Source: Devosia sp. Root635
Lineage (GTDB): Bacteria; Pseudomonadota; Alphaproteobacteria; Rhizobiales; Devosiaceae
Length of the DNA: 64,000 bases
Assembly (NCBI RefSeq): GCF_001427605.1
Contig: NZ_LMGZ01000020.1
Coordinates: 164,519 to 228,518 of the forward strand
Direction: 5' to 3'
Shown: positions 17,173 through 26,014 of the stretch, piece after piece
Position numbering within the stretch: position 1 is the stretch's first letter
Layout of the letters: each line of letters starts with the position of its first letter
Notes under the pieces: generated by a model
The model's input: the letters and a program-made list of their open reading frames with translations, nothing else
The model's database searches: none
Told to the model about the DNA's origin: nothing
Position numbers and translations under genes: made by a program

Positions 17173-18336
17173 GTGGCCAAACCGCTTGCCGGCGTGCGCA
17201 TCGCCGATTTCAGTCATGTCATTGCCGGGCCGCTGGCGACGCATTTCCTGTGCCTTCTGGGCGCTGAAGTCATCAAGGTCGAACCGCCCACCGGGGACGT
17301 GCTGCGGAACTATACGCAGCGCAAGGAACTGCGGGGCATGGCAGAGGCGTTCATTGGAGCCAATGCCGGTAAAAAATCCATCGTGCTCGATCTCAAGAGC
17401 GCCGAGGGTCAGGAGGCTGCTCGCCGCCTGATCGCTACATCGGACATCATGGTCGAGAATTTTCGACCCGGTGTCATCGACAGGCTGGGCCTGAGCTACG
17501 AGAGCGTCAAGCAGGACAATCCCGGGCTCATCTATTGTTCCATCTCCGGCTATGGTCAATCGGGCCCCATGCGCGATTATCCGGCCATCGACCAGATCAT
17601 CCAGAGCGTTTCCGGGCTGATGGGGCTCTCGGGGGAGCCTGACGCCGGCCCCATGCGGGTTGGCTTTCCCATTGTGGATACCTACAGCGCGCTCCTGGCC
17701 GCCTTCGCCATGCAGTCTGCCTATATCCAGAAGCTGCGCGATCCCGAGGGCCGGGGGCAGTTTATCGACATGTCCATGCTCGACGCCTCCCTGGTAATGA
17801 TGGCGTCCGTCATCAACCCGCTGCTGATTTCCGGCATCGAGCCGCGACGCACCGGCAATCGCGGCTTCTCACTCGCGCCAACGGCCGACACTTTCCCCAC
17901 CGGGGAAAATGCCATCACCATCGGCGCAGTGCAGCAGAACCAGTATGAACGTCTTTGCGCCGCGCTCGAACGTCCCGACCTCCTGGACGATCCGCGCTTT
18001 GCCGATCCGGACAGCCGCATGGCCAATGAGGCGGCGCTGCAGGCTGAGCTCACAAACAGTTTTGCTGCCCGCACGGCGGCCGAATGGGAAGTGATCCTGG
18101 CTCAAGCCGGTGTTCCCGCCGGCGCCGTCCGCCCGGTGCGCGATGTGCTTGCTCTGCCCCAGCTTGAAGGCCGCAATCTCACCGTTGAGGTCGACGTACC
18201 GAGCCATGCAGTGCCGCGGACAACGATTCTCAATGCGGGCTTTCTCTTCGAGCGCGACGGTCCTGAAGTGGCCGGGCCGCCGCCGCGTCTGGGTGAGCAT
18301 ACCGAGGCCGTTCTCCGCGAGCTTGGCCTTGCATAA
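17173..18336 (+). CDS. CaiB/BaiF family (class III) CoA-transferase 4
   Basis: 387-residue class III CoA-transferase with the usual N-terminal segment RIADFSHVIAGPLATHFLCL and catalytic D140 in YPAIDQIIQSVSGLMGLSG. The GTG at 17173 is chosen because GGAGGAG ends eight bases before it. A GTG five codons earlier is possible but overlaps that ribosome binding site. It is co-oriented with marR1 and separated from it by an operator, so it is a direct MarR1 target. It is followed by a T-tailed terminator. Together with the dehydratase-like pair it recalls the FldA plus FldBC arrangement of anaerobes (inference). Confidence 0.9.
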   Translation: MAKPLAGVRIADFSHVIAGPLATHFLCLLGAEVIKVEPPTGDVLRNYTQRKELRGMAEAFIGANAGKKSIVLDLKSAEGQEAARRLIATSDIMVENFRPGVIDRLGLSYESVKQDNPGLIYCSISGYGQSGPMRDYPAIDQIIQSVSGLMGLSGEPDAGPMRVGFPIVDTYSALLAAFAMQSAYIQKLRDPEGRGQFIDMSMLDASLVMMASVINPLLISGIEPRRTGNRGFSLAPTADTFPTGENAITIGAVQQNQYERLCAALERPDLLDDPRFADPDSRMANEAALQAELTNSFAARTAAEWEVILAQAGVPAGAVRPVRDVLALPQLEGRNLTVEVDVPSHAVPRTTILNAGFLFERDGPEVAGPPPRLGEHTEAVLRELGLA

Positions 18337-18358
18337 TCAATGACTTGGTGAAGTTTTA

Positions 18359-18390
18359 GCGCAACGGAACAAGGCTTCCGGCGCGTTTTT
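18359..18390 (+). terminator. Rho-independent terminator after CaiB 4
   Basis: Stem GCGC-(aa)-CGGAA paired with TTCCG-GCGC (18359-18384) followed by GTTTTT (18385-18390), 22 bases after the CoA-transferase stop codon. Confidence 0.7.
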
Positions 18391-18417
18391 CTCATGCACA
18401 TCCCGCCCTTTGCGGAC

Positions 18418-18465
18418 TTGCAATCGCGTTCGCTCCGTCATAATTGTCGACAAAATTATAGACAA
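18418..18465 (+). promoter_or_regulatory. P450 promoter with two TTGTCGACAA-type sites
   Basis: TTGCAA (18418-18423) with TAATTG or ATAATT 16-17 bases on. TTGTCGACAA (18444-18453) overlaps the -10 region, and a degenerate copy TTATAGACAA begins exactly 12 bases later (18456-18465). Confidence 0.6.
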
Positions 18466-18512
18466 CCGGCGCACGCCTGGCGGCGAAGCGCTGGTTCTGG
18501 AGGAGAGCCGCC

Positions 18513-19736
18513 TTGACCGATACGATGCAGCCTGCGCCCAAAACCTTCGTGCCCCCGAAGAACGATCTGCACGAATTCGATGCCGATGTGGTGGAGGGTT
18601 TTGACGATGTCCATGCGGTGTTCAAGGAATTGCGCGGTCGTTGCCCCGTCGCTCACACATCCGATTTCGAGGGCTTCTGGCTGCTTACCAAATATGACGA
18701 CGTGATCCGGGCGCTGGCGGACTATGAAAATTTTTCCACCGCCTACCAGAACGTGGTGCCGCGGGTAGCCACGTCCGGCCGCCGCCCGCCGCTTCACCTC
18801 GACCCACCCGATCACACGCCCTATCGCCGCGCCATCAGCCCGCTGTTCCACCCCGATCGCATGGCGTTCTGGGAGCCGGTGGTACGAGCCATCGTATCCC
18901 GCCTCCTCGCGCCGCTTGTCGAGCGGGGCAACTGCGATATTTGCGTCGATTTCTCTTATCGGCTGCCGATCTTTGTGCTGGCGGAGTTCTTCCATATCCC
19001 CGCCGAGCAGGCCGAGAAAATTCGCGACATCGGTGCCGATTTCAACCGGGCGCTGCAGGTGCGCGACAATGCCATGCTCGAGAAAACCAGCCTGTTTCTC
19101 TATGACGTGGCGCGCGACATCATCGCCCTGCGCAAGGAACAGCCGCTCGATCCGGGCGTCGATCCGACCAGCGCCATGCTCGCGGCTCGTGACGACGATG
19201 GCAATCCGCTTCCCGAGCCGATGATCCTGGGCACGATCCGTCAATTGCTGGTCGTGGGCATTATCGCACCCACCACCTTCACCGGCTCGATGGTTGTGCA
19301 TCTGGCGCGCCATCCTGAGCATTTCGCCATGCTCAAGGCCGATCCTGCGCTGATCCCGGATGCGTTGGAGGAATTGCTGCGCCTTTACACGCCCTATCGC
19401 GGCTTTGCGCGCACTGCCAAGCAGGACATTGAAATCGGTGGTCGGCTGATCAGGAAGGACGAGCCGATCGCCATGGCCTTTACCTCGGCCAACCGCGATG
19501 CCGACGCCTTTGAAGACCCCGATACCTTCCGCCTGGATCGGTCCGGCGACAGGAAGCACATGGCTTTCGGGCGTGGCCCGCACCAATGCGCCGGCGCTCC
19601 GCTGGCGCGTCTCATGCTGCGCATCACGCTGGAGGAGCTGATTTCCCGCACCAATGGCTGGGAAATGACGGGGCCGACGCCGATGACTACCTGGCCCGAA
19701 TATGGACCGCTGAGCGTTCCGGTGACGTTTCTTTGA
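18513..19736 (+). CDS. Cytochrome P450
   Basis: 407-residue soluble bacterial P450, probably a class I monooxygenase for a small organic or aromatic acid. The heme-binding loop is FGRGPHQCAGAPLA with C359 as thiolate ligand. The K-helix E287-x-x-R290 lies in EELLRLYTPY. In the I-helix the segment LLVVGIIAPTTFTGS places A252-P253 where P450cam has D251-T252, so the acid-alcohol pair used for oxygen activation is absent. Translation starts at a TTG eight bases after GGAGGAGAG. No ferredoxin or ferredoxin reductase gene is adjacent. TTGTCGACAA sites upstream suggest control by the GntR protein encoded downstream. Confidence 0.92.
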   Translation: MTDTMQPAPKTFVPPKNDLHEFDADVVEGFDDVHAVFKELRGRCPVAHTSDFEGFWLLTKYDDVIRALADYENFSTAYQNVVPRVATSGRRPPLHLDPPDHTPYRRAISPLFHPDRMAFWEPVVRAIVSRLLAPLVERGNCDICVDFSYRLPIFVLAEFFHIPAEQAEKIRDIGADFNRALQVRDNAMLEKTSLFLYDVARDIIALRKEQPLDPGVDPTSAMLAARDDDGNPLPEPMILGTIRQLLVVGIIAPTTFTGSMVVHLARHPEHFAMLKADPALIPDALEELLRLYTPYRGFARTAKQDIEIGGRLIRKDEPIAMAFTSANRDADAFEDPDTFRLDRSGDRKHMAFGRGPHQCAGAPLARLMLRITLEELISRTNGWEMTGPTPMTTWPEYGPLSVPVTFL

Positions 19737-19743
19737 GGTTGGC

Positions 19744-20409
19744 CTAGCGGAAATGTTCCTCGGCCAGCCGGGCAACGTGCTGGTTGCCGGCATGGACATG
19801 CGCCCGCATGGCGGCTTCGGCTGCGTCCGGCTTGCCGGCCAGGATGGAACTGGTGATCACCTGGTGGTCGCGGTTTGAGCTTGCCATGGAATCGCTGGAA
19901 AAGCTCCGCGGGAGCTGCAGGCGATAGAGGGGAAGCCTGACGCGCGCCAGCGACTGCTCGACATGGCGGTTGTTGGCAATGGCGCAGATGGCGGCGTGGT
20001 ATTGAAAGTTCTCGCTATTGTAGCGGTCGACATCGTTGCTCGCTTCGGCTTCGTCCATGCGGTTCTGCAATGCGCGAAGCAGGGCGCGTTGCTCGACCGT
20101 CAATTCCGTCTCGGCAGCCAGCCGCGCAGCCAGACCTTCCAGCACTTCGCGGACGCGCCCCATTTCCAGAATCTCGGCGCGCGTGAAGCGCCGGACGTAT
20201 ACGCCCCGGTTCTTGATGAATTCGAGATAGCCTTCGCCCACCAGCGTCTTGAATATCTCGCGGATGCGGCCCCGGCCGACGGAGAACTCTTCGGCCAGGT
20301 CGACTTCGATCAATCGCTGCCCTGGCGCATAGCCGCCACGATGTATGCGCGTTTTGATGCCATCACAAATCGCGCTGTCAGAAATCCGGGCGGCCGGTTT
20401 TGTGTCCAT
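19744..20409 (-). CDS. GntR-family (FCD) transcriptional regulator
   Basis: 221-residue regulator with an N-terminal winged helix (about 10-75, RLIEVDLAEEFSVGRGRIREIFKTL) and an all-helical FCD ligand domain (about 85-210) including NSENFQYHAAI. The ATG at 20409 follows GAAGGA by seven bases. A longer frame upstream has no such signal. It is divergent from the ABC receptor gene at 20574, and TTGTCGACAA-type sequences stand between them, upstream of the P450 and in front of the CaiB operon, which makes it the likely binder of that motif. FCD proteins usually sense carboxylic acids. Confidence 0.87.
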   Translation of the reverse strand: MDTKPAARISDSAICDGIKTRIHRGGYAPGQRLIEVDLAEEFSVGRGRIREIFKTLVGEGYLEFIKNRGVYVRRFTRAEILEMGRVREVLEGLAARLAAETELTVEQRALLRALQNRMDEAEASNDVDRYNSENFQYHAAICAIANNRHVEQSLARVRLPLYRLQLPRSFSSDSMASSNRDHQVITSSILAGKPDAAEAAMRAHVHAGNQHVARLAEEHFR

Positions 20410-20497
20410 GAGAAGGTCCTTCGGGGCGATCCCGTTTCGCCGCCTGTCGCGGCATTCATATGTAGGGGCGATGCGAGAAGTCAAACTCTGGACCAGA

Positions 20498-20519
20498 TCG
20501 TCGACAATTTTGTTGACTG
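20498..20519. promoter_or_regulatory. Paired GntR-type sites in the divergent promoter region
   Basis: TCGTCGACAA (20498-20507) and TTGTTGACTG (20510-20519), two copies related to TTGTCGACAA and again spaced 12 bases start to start, as upstream of the P450. They lie between the GntR gene and the ABC receptor gene and could serve autoregulation and control of the importer. Confidence 0.6.
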
Positions 20520-20538
20520 TCTAGTTATGTCATATAAC
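20510..20538 (+). promoter_or_regulatory. Promoter of the dipeptide-type ABC operon with MarR2 operator
   Basis: TTGTTG (20510-20515), a 17-base spacer and TATAAC (20533-20538). The -10 box forms the right arm of GTTAT-gtcat-ATAAC (20524-20538), a palindrome also found at the fcs promoter and between marR2 and the second TRAP operon. Confidence 0.68.
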
Positions 20539-20573
20539 AATTTGGGACGAGTGCTGTCGAAAGGGAGGAACCT

Positions 20574-22154
20574 ATGACAAAGCTTATGAACCGCCATGTG
20601 CATCGCACCGCGGTAAGCTTGCTGGCTGGTGTTGCGTTGACACTGTCCCCGATTATGCCTGCGTGGGCCCAGGCTGATGACCTGATTATCGCGCTGTCCA
20701 CCTTCTCGGAAGAAACCATGACCCCCTGGAGCGGGTCGGGTCAGCGTAAAACCTATCTCGATGTCGTCTACGAATATCTCACCTATGCCGAACCTGGCAC
20801 GCTCAAGACCATTCCAGGCCTGGCGGAAAGCTGGGAGATGAGCCCTGATGGCAAGGCGTGGACCTTCCACCTGCGCCATGGCGTCCAATTCTCCGGCGGC
20901 TATGGCGAAATGACGTCGGCCGACGTGGCTTATTCCATCGAGCGCCTCATTCGCGATGACTCGAGGGCCGGTCCATCCTCGCCCATGCGTCGTCTCATCG
21001 CTTCGGTCGAAACCCCGGACGACTACACCGTCGTCGTCAAGCTTCACTTCCCAGACTTCGAACTGGCGCAGGGCTATTTCGGTGCGGCGCAGCAGCTGGG
21101 CATCGTTTCCAAAGCGTATTTCGACGCGCTCGGTGAAACCGACGCGGAGGCGAAGCCCATTGGCACCGGCGCCTATGAACTTGCCTCGATCAACCCCGGC
21201 TCGGAGATCGTCATGACCTTGCGGGATGACGTAGCCGACCACTGGCGCGTCCATCCTGAATTCGAGAATATCGTCTTCAAGGTCGTGCCCGAGGAGTCGA
21301 CCCGCGTTGCCATGCTGCGCACCGGCGAAGCGGATATAGCGCCTATCGGCTTTGACTCCATTCCCACAGTGAAGGAAGCGGGTCTGACGGTCGTTTCGGC
21401 CGAGGCCACCTGGTCGCCAGTGGTCCGCTTCGGCGGCCTGGTTGAAACGTCCGACAATCGCTACAACGCGGACAATCCGTGGGCCAAGCGCGAAGTGCGC
21501 CAGGCCCTGAACTATGCCGTCGACAAGCAGCTCATCATCGATGAACTGTTCCACGGCGAAGCCACCGTCGCCTCGAGCGACACCCCGGTTCCCGCCTGGT
21601 CTGATGTCGAGCCCTATCCCTATGATCCGGACAAGGCCCGCGAGCTGCTCAAGGAAGCGGGCTATGAAAACGGCTTTGACATCACCATCAAGACCTTCAC
21701 CACGGCTCCGGGTGCCGAGCTGCCGCTGATGGCTGAAGCCGTCGCTCTGTTCTGGCAGGATATTGGCGTCAATGCCACGATCGAGCCGGTGGACTGGCCT
21801 TCGCTGCGCTCCGATTGGACCGAAGGCCGCGCCAACGACTACGTCTGGACCCACAGGGGCTTCCCCTTCTCCAGCGCCGCCAACGGGCTGGAAGCGGGCT
21901 TCATGGCGGCCAGCGTCTTTGCCGCCTATTCGACACCTGAGCTTGAAACCATGATCAACGACTTCTCCAACGAGCAGGATTTGGTCGAGCGGGAAGCCAA
22001 GTTCACGGCCATTGGCCAGTATCTGCGTGACGAGGCTGCGGCAGTGTTCATCGCTCTCGCCAATGAGCCCTACGGCATCTCCGACAAGGTCGGAGAATGG
22101 AAGATTACCACGGCCTATATGTGGAATTTCGACCAGGTTACGCGCGCCAAATAA
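20574..22154 (+). CDS. ABC transporter substrate-binding protein, family 5 (dipeptide/oligopeptide type)
   Basis: 526-residue periplasmic receptor of the DppA/OppA family. The N-terminus has a basic region, a hydrophobic core (residues about 14-28) and a signal peptidase site near AWAQADD (about 30-36). The family pattern GLAESWEMSPDGKAWTFHLR is present around residues 80-100. The start is set by GGGAGGA ahead of the ATG. It is the first gene of a six-gene coupled operon and is followed by a strong hairpin. Its operator is shared with the feruloyl-CoA synthetase operon, so the ligand may be an aromatic conjugate rather than a peptide (inference). Confidence 0.92.
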   Translation: MTKLMNRHVHRTAVSLLAGVALTLSPIMPAWAQADDLIIALSTFSEETMTPWSGSGQRKTYLDVVYEYLTYAEPGTLKTIPGLAESWEMSPDGKAWTFHLRHGVQFSGGYGEMTSADVAYSIERLIRDDSRAGPSSPMRRLIASVETPDDYTVVVKLHFPDFELAQGYFGAAQQLGIVSKAYFDALGETDAEAKPIGTGAYELASINPGSEIVMTLRDDVADHWRVHPEFENIVFKVVPEESTRVAMLRTGEADIAPIGFDSIPTVKEAGLTVVSAEATWSPVVRFGGLVETSDNRYNADNPWAKREVRQALNYAVDKQLIIDELFHGEATVASSDTPVPAWSDVEPYPYDPDKARELLKEAGYENGFDITIKTFTTAPGAELPLMAEAVALFWQDIGVNATIEPVDWPSLRSDWTEGRANDYVWTHRGFPFSSAANGLEAGFMAASVFAAYSTPELETMINDFSNEQDLVEREAKFTAIGQYLRDEAAAVFIALANEPYGISDKVGEWKITTAYMWNFDQVTRAK

Positions 22155-22162
22155 GGCCTATT

Positions 22163-22189
22163 CTGACGGCGCCGTCCTGCGCGGCGCCG
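22163..22189 (+). terminator. Intercistronic hairpin after ABC receptor gene
   Basis: Perfect 9-bp arms GACGGCGCC/GGCGCCGTC (22163-22171 and 22181-22189) with a 9-base loop, nine bases after the receptor stop codon. No T-tract follows, so partial attenuation or mRNA protection is more likely than termination. Confidence 0.68.
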
Positions 22190-22222
22190 TCTTCCACCGA
22201 CTGCAATGACTATTGGGACGCA

Positions 22223-23146
22223 ATGTTCAAGATCGTCGCCGCCCGGACTGTAGAGGCGCTCATCGCATTGCTCCTGATGAGCATTGTGATCTTCTTTCTG
22301 AGCCGGCTCACCGGCGACCCCGTTGCCCTGCTGCTCGGAGACGGGGCCACAGAGGCCGACAAGATAAAGCTCACACGGGACCTTGGTCTCGATCAGCCGA
22401 TTGTCATTCAATACCTGACATTCCTGGGCAAGGCGCTGACCGGTGATTTCGGCCGCTCCGTCGCGGCCGGCAATCAGCCTGCGTTGCAACTCATCATGGC
22501 GCGGCTGCCTGCCTCGTTGAGCCTTGCAGGCGTCGCGCTCGCCTTCACCATGGTCGTCGGCATTCTCTTCGGCGTGATGGCGGCGGTAAGGCACAACTCC
22601 GCCGTGGACATAGCAGCGCGCCTTATCGCCCTGGTTGGCCAGTCGGTGCCGAGTTTCTGGCTCGGCATTGTGCTCATGTATGTGTTTGCGGTGCAGCTTG
22701 GCTGGCTTCCCACCTCCGGCTACGGCCGATGGGAGCATTATGTCCTCCCCGCCGCAACGCTGGGGCTATTCACGCTGGCCGCCATCACCCGCCTCGTGCG
22801 CTCGTCCATGCTCGAAGCTCTGGGCAGCGAATATATCAAGCTCGCACGCGTCAAGGGCCTCTCCGAAAGCGTGGTGATCTGGAAACATGCTCTCGCCAAC
22901 AGCCTCATTCCGGTCGTCACCTTCATGGGCACATTCTTTGCCGTGATGATTACGGGCGCGGTGATCGTCGAGACCGTGTTTTCCTGGCCCGGCATCGGGC
23001 GCCTGGCCTATGAATCCATACTGGCCCGTGACTTTCCCGTCGTTCAGGCCGTGGTGCTGGTCATCACGTCGCTGTTCATCATCGCCAATCTTCTGGTCGA
23101 CATACTCTACGTTGTGATCGACCCGCGCATGCGGAGTCGTGGCTGA
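22223..23146 (+). CDS. ABC transporter permease, DppB type
   Basis: 307-residue inner-membrane subunit of a dipeptide-type importer with six predicted helices. The N-terminal segment IFFLSRLTGDPVALLLGD and the EAA-type loop around YIKLARVKGLSESVVIWKHAL (about 212-232) are typical of DppB. The start was placed at MFKIV because the open frame further upstream overlaps the receptor gene. Only a weak GGGA sequence precedes it. It pairs with the DppC-type subunit that overlaps its stop codon. Confidence 0.92.
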   Translation: MFKIVAARTVEALIALLLMSIVIFFLSRLTGDPVALLLGDGATEADKIKLTRDLGLDQPIVIQYLTFLGKALTGDFGRSVAAGNQPALQLIMARLPASLSLAGVALAFTMVVGILFGVMAAVRHNSAVDIAARLIALVGQSVPSFWLGIVLMYVFAVQLGWLPTSGYGRWEHYVLPAATLGLFTLAAITRLVRSSMLEALGSEYIKLARVKGLSESVVIWKHALANSLIPVVTFMGTFFAVMITGAVIVETVFSWPGIGRLAYESILARDFPVVQAVVLVITSLFIIANLLVDILYVVIDPRMRSRG

Positions 23147-24051
23147 TGGCTGATGCAACGTCCGGCGCCAACCCGCCAAATGCCGTTCTCGCCGCGATAT
23201 CGCGTTTCTGGACCTCGCTCGACTGGCCGCTGCGTATCGCGCTTGCCCTGCTCGTCGTGTTCGTCTTCGTGGCGGTGTTCGGGCCGTGGATATCGCCCCA
23301 CGATCCGCTGAAAGGGTCATTGCGCGCGCGCCTCGCGCCGCCAGTCTGGCAGGACGGTGGCTCCTGGAGCCATATCTTCGGCACCGACCGTCTGGGTCGC
23401 GATATTCTTTCGCGCATCATTGCCGGTGCCCGTATCTCGCTGACCGTCTGCGTCCTGGTCATCGCCATCGCGGGCGTTTTGGGCACGGCAATTGGCACCG
23501 CTGCCGGCTATTTTGGCGGCTGGTGCGACCGCGTGCTGATGCGTCTCGTCGATCTGGCACTGTCTTTCCCCGTCATCCTGCTCGCCCTGCTTCTGGGCGC
23601 GATTTCGGGCCCGAGCTTCACCAACATCATCGTCGTCATTTCGCTTACCCTGTGGAGCCAATATGCCCGTATGGCCCGGGGCGAGACGCTGAAGATCCGC
23701 AACGAGGACTATGTCGATCTGGCGCGCACCTCGGGGCTTTCCGATCGTGTCATCATCTGGCGTCACATCCTGCCCAATATCGCGCCTGCGCTGATTGTCG
23801 TTGCCACGCTCCAGGTTGGCATCGTCGTCGTGCTGGAGGCATCGCTGAGCTTCCTCGGTGTCGGCGTGCCGCCACCGGCGCCATCCTGGGGCTCGATGGT
23901 GGCAGACGGCCGCTCCTACATCGCTTCCGCCTGGTGGCTCTGCATGGTGCCGGGCTCGGCAATCCTGATCACTGTGATGGCCGTCAATCTCCTGGGTGAC
24001 GCCCTGGCCGACCGTATCAATCCGGCGCTCAGGGGGCGCAACATCCAGTGA
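23146..24051 (+). CDS. ABC transporter permease, DppC type
   Basis: 301-residue second membrane subunit. It has the usual DppC features: a cytoplasmic N-terminus, then FGTDRLGRDILSRIIAGARISL after helix 1, and an EAA loop in DYVDLARTSGLSDRVIIWRHILPN. The ATG shares a base with the stop codon of the preceding gene (TGATG), indicating coupled translation. The last part has the GVPPPAPSWGSMVADGR loop seen in this family. Confidence 0.92.
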   Translation: MADATSGANPPNAVLAAISRFWTSLDWPLRIALALLVVFVFVAVFGPWISPHDPLKGSLRARLAPPVWQDGGSWSHIFGTDRLGRDILSRIIAGARISLTVCVLVIAIAGVLGTAIGTAAGYFGGWCDRVLMRLVDLALSFPVILLALLLGAISGPSFTNIIVVISLTLWSQYARMARGETLKIRNEDYVDLARTSGLSDRVIIWRHILPNIAPALIVVATLQVGIVVVLEASLSFLGVGVPPPAPSWGSMVADGRSYIASAWWLCMVPGSAILITVMAVNLLGDALADRINPALRGRNIQ

Positions 24052-25043
24052 CCACTCCTACCGATCCCCCTCTGCTCGATATCCGCAATCTCTCGGTCCG
24101 GCTTGGTGAGGGTGCCGCGAGCCCGGCCTTGATAGAGAATATCAATCTTCGGATACGGGCTGGCGAAACCGTCGGCCTTGTGGGGGAAAGCGGCTCAGGC
24201 AAGACCACTTTGGGCATGTCGCTCATGCGCTTGCTGCCCCCGCTGCTCGACCGGGGCCTGTCCGGCCAGATCCACTATGATGGCGACGATATCGTCCAGA
24301 TGGACAGGGCTGAGCTAACGCGCCTTCGCGGTGGCGAAATCTCCATGATCCTTCAGGATCCCATGGCTTCGCTCAATCCGATCTTCACCATCGGCAACCA
24401 GCTCAAGGAGGGTTTGCGCCTGCATGCGACGGCAAGCGGCTCGCTGGAGGATCGCGCTATCGCGGCCCTCGAAAGCGTACGCATTCCCTCGCCCGAGGCG
24501 CGCCTTCAAAATCATCCCCACCAGATGAGCGGTGGCATGCGCCAACGGGTCGTCGGCGCCATTTCGCTGACCCGCGCGCCGCGCCTGCTTGTCGCCGACG
24601 AGCCGACGACCTCGCTCGATGTCACCATCCAGTACCAGTTCCTCGAACTGCTCAAGGACCTGCAAAAGCGCGCCGGCATGGCCATGCTTTTCATCACGCA
24701 CGATTTCGGCGTCGTTGCCAAGATGTGTGACCGCGTCGCCGTCATGTATGCCGGCCAGATCGTTGAAGAAGGCCCCGTGCGCGAGATATTCAGGCGCCCC
24801 AGGCATTGGTACACCCGCGCCCTGCTGGATAGCGTCCCGACGCTCGATCAGGCGCTCGATCGCCTGCCCACCATTCCGGGCTCTCCGCCCAGCGTCGCCA
24901 ACCGCCCGCAAGGCTGCCGCTTCCACCCGCGCTGCGCCAATGCGCAAGCCAAGTGCATGCAGATGCCGCCCATGGCCGAACTGGCGCCGGCGCATGATGT
25001 GCGGTGCTGGTTCCCCCTCCAAGAGCAACGAGGCGCAGCATGA
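24048..25043 (+). CDS. ABC transporter ATP-binding protein, DppD type
   Basis: 331-residue ATPase of the importer. Walker A GESGSGKT (about 47-54), Q-loop ILQDPMASLNP, signature MSGGMRQR and Walker B LLVADEPT followed by TSLDV are all intact. The C-terminal oligopeptide-transporter extension has the cysteine-rich QGCRFHPRCANAQAKC, which in related proteins holds an iron-sulfur cluster. Translation begins at a GTG overlapping the previous stop (GTGA). Confidence 0.93.
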   Translation: MTTPTDPPLLDIRNLSVRLGEGAASPALIENINLRIRAGETVGLVGESGSGKTTLGMSLMRLLPPLLDRGLSGQIHYDGDDIVQMDRAELTRLRGGEISMILQDPMASLNPIFTIGNQLKEGLRLHATASGSLEDRAIAALESVRIPSPEARLQNHPHQMSGGMRQRVVGAISLTRAPRLLVADEPTTSLDVTIQYQFLELLKDLQKRAGMAMLFITHDFGVVAKMCDRVAVMYAGQIVEEGPVREIFRRPRHWYTRALLDSVPTLDQALDRLPTIPGSPPSVANRPQGCRFHPRCANAQAKCMQMPPMAELAPAHDVRCWFPLQEQRGAA

Positions 25044-26014
25044 GCGGCGCAATTATTTCCGCCCGCAGGTTGGGGCGCGTCTTCAAGGTCACCAACGGTG
25101 GCAAAAAGCAGGATCTGCACGCCGTCAGCGCGCTCGACATCGACCTGATGCCAGGCAAGATACTCGGCGTCGTTGGAGAATCGGGCTGTGGCAAGACCAC
25201 GCTCAACCGCATGCTGCTGCTGCTCGATACGCCGACCGAGGGAGAGGTGCTGTTCAAGGGCCAGGATTGTTCGACCCTCGCTGCGGAGGCCAGGCGCGAA
25301 TTCCGCCGTGCCGTGCAGCCGGTGTTCCAGAACCCCTTCTCCTCGCTCGATCCGCGCATGCGTGTCGGGCAGATCATCGCCGAACCGCTGGCGACCATTG
25401 CGGGCATGAGCAAGCAGGACATTCAGAATCGTGTCGGCGAGGTGTTGGTGGCGGTTGGCCTGCGCGCCGAGGATGCGAGGCGCTTTCCCAACGAGTTTTC
25501 GGGCGGTCAGCGCCAGCGTATTGCCATTGCGCGCGCCATCGCCTCCAAGCCTGAAGTCCTGATGCTCGATGAGCCGGTATCCTCCCAGGACATCTCCATC
25601 CGCGCGCAGATTCTCAACATCCTCAAGGACCTGCAGGCCGACTATGGGCTGAGCTGCGTGTTCATCTCGCACGATCTCGCCACCGTGCGCTTCATGGCTG
25701 ACGATGTAATCGTTATGTATCTCGGCCGTGTCATCGAGCGGGGTACGGCCAGGGCCATCTGCACCACCCCAGCCCACCCCTATACCAAGGCCCTGCTGGC
25801 GGCGAACCTGCCGCCTGATCCGGACGCCCCGCGGCCCGAGCTGCCACCGCAGGGGGAAATCCCCAGCCCGCTCAACCCCCCGTCGGGCTGCGCATATCAC
25901 ACCCGCTGCCCGCTTCGTTTCGAGCGCTGCGACCGCGAGCGGCCGAACAATTATCCCACCCCGCATGGTGGCACGGCCGCGTGCCATCTTCTTGATCCGA
26001 ACCTGACCAGATGA
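25040..26014 (+). CDS. ABC transporter ATP-binding protein, DppF type
   Basis: 324-residue second ATPase. Walker A GESGCGKT, Q-loop VFQNPFSSLDPR, signature FSGGQRQR and Walker B VLMLDEPVSSQDIS are present, as is the C-terminal cysteine motif in GCAYHTRCPLRFERC. The ATG at 25040 overlaps the previous stop; an upstream in-frame ATG is inside the preceding gene. The stop overlaps the CapA-like gene, so importer and enzymes are one translational unit. Confidence 0.93.
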   Translation: MSGAIISARRLGRVFKVTNGGKKQDLHAVSALDIDLMPGKILGVVGESGCGKTTLNRMLLLLDTPTEGEVLFKGQDCSTLAAEARREFRRAVQPVFQNPFSSLDPRMRVGQIIAEPLATIAGMSKQDIQNRVGEVLVAVGLRAEDARRFPNEFSGGQRQRIAIARAIASKPEVLMLDEPVSSQDISIRAQILNILKDLQADYGLSCVFISHDLATVRFMADDVIVMYLGRVIERGTARAICTTPAHPYTKALLAANLPPDPDAPRPELPPQGEIPSPLNPPSGCAYHTRCPLRFERCDRERPNNYPTPHGGTAACHLLDPNLTR

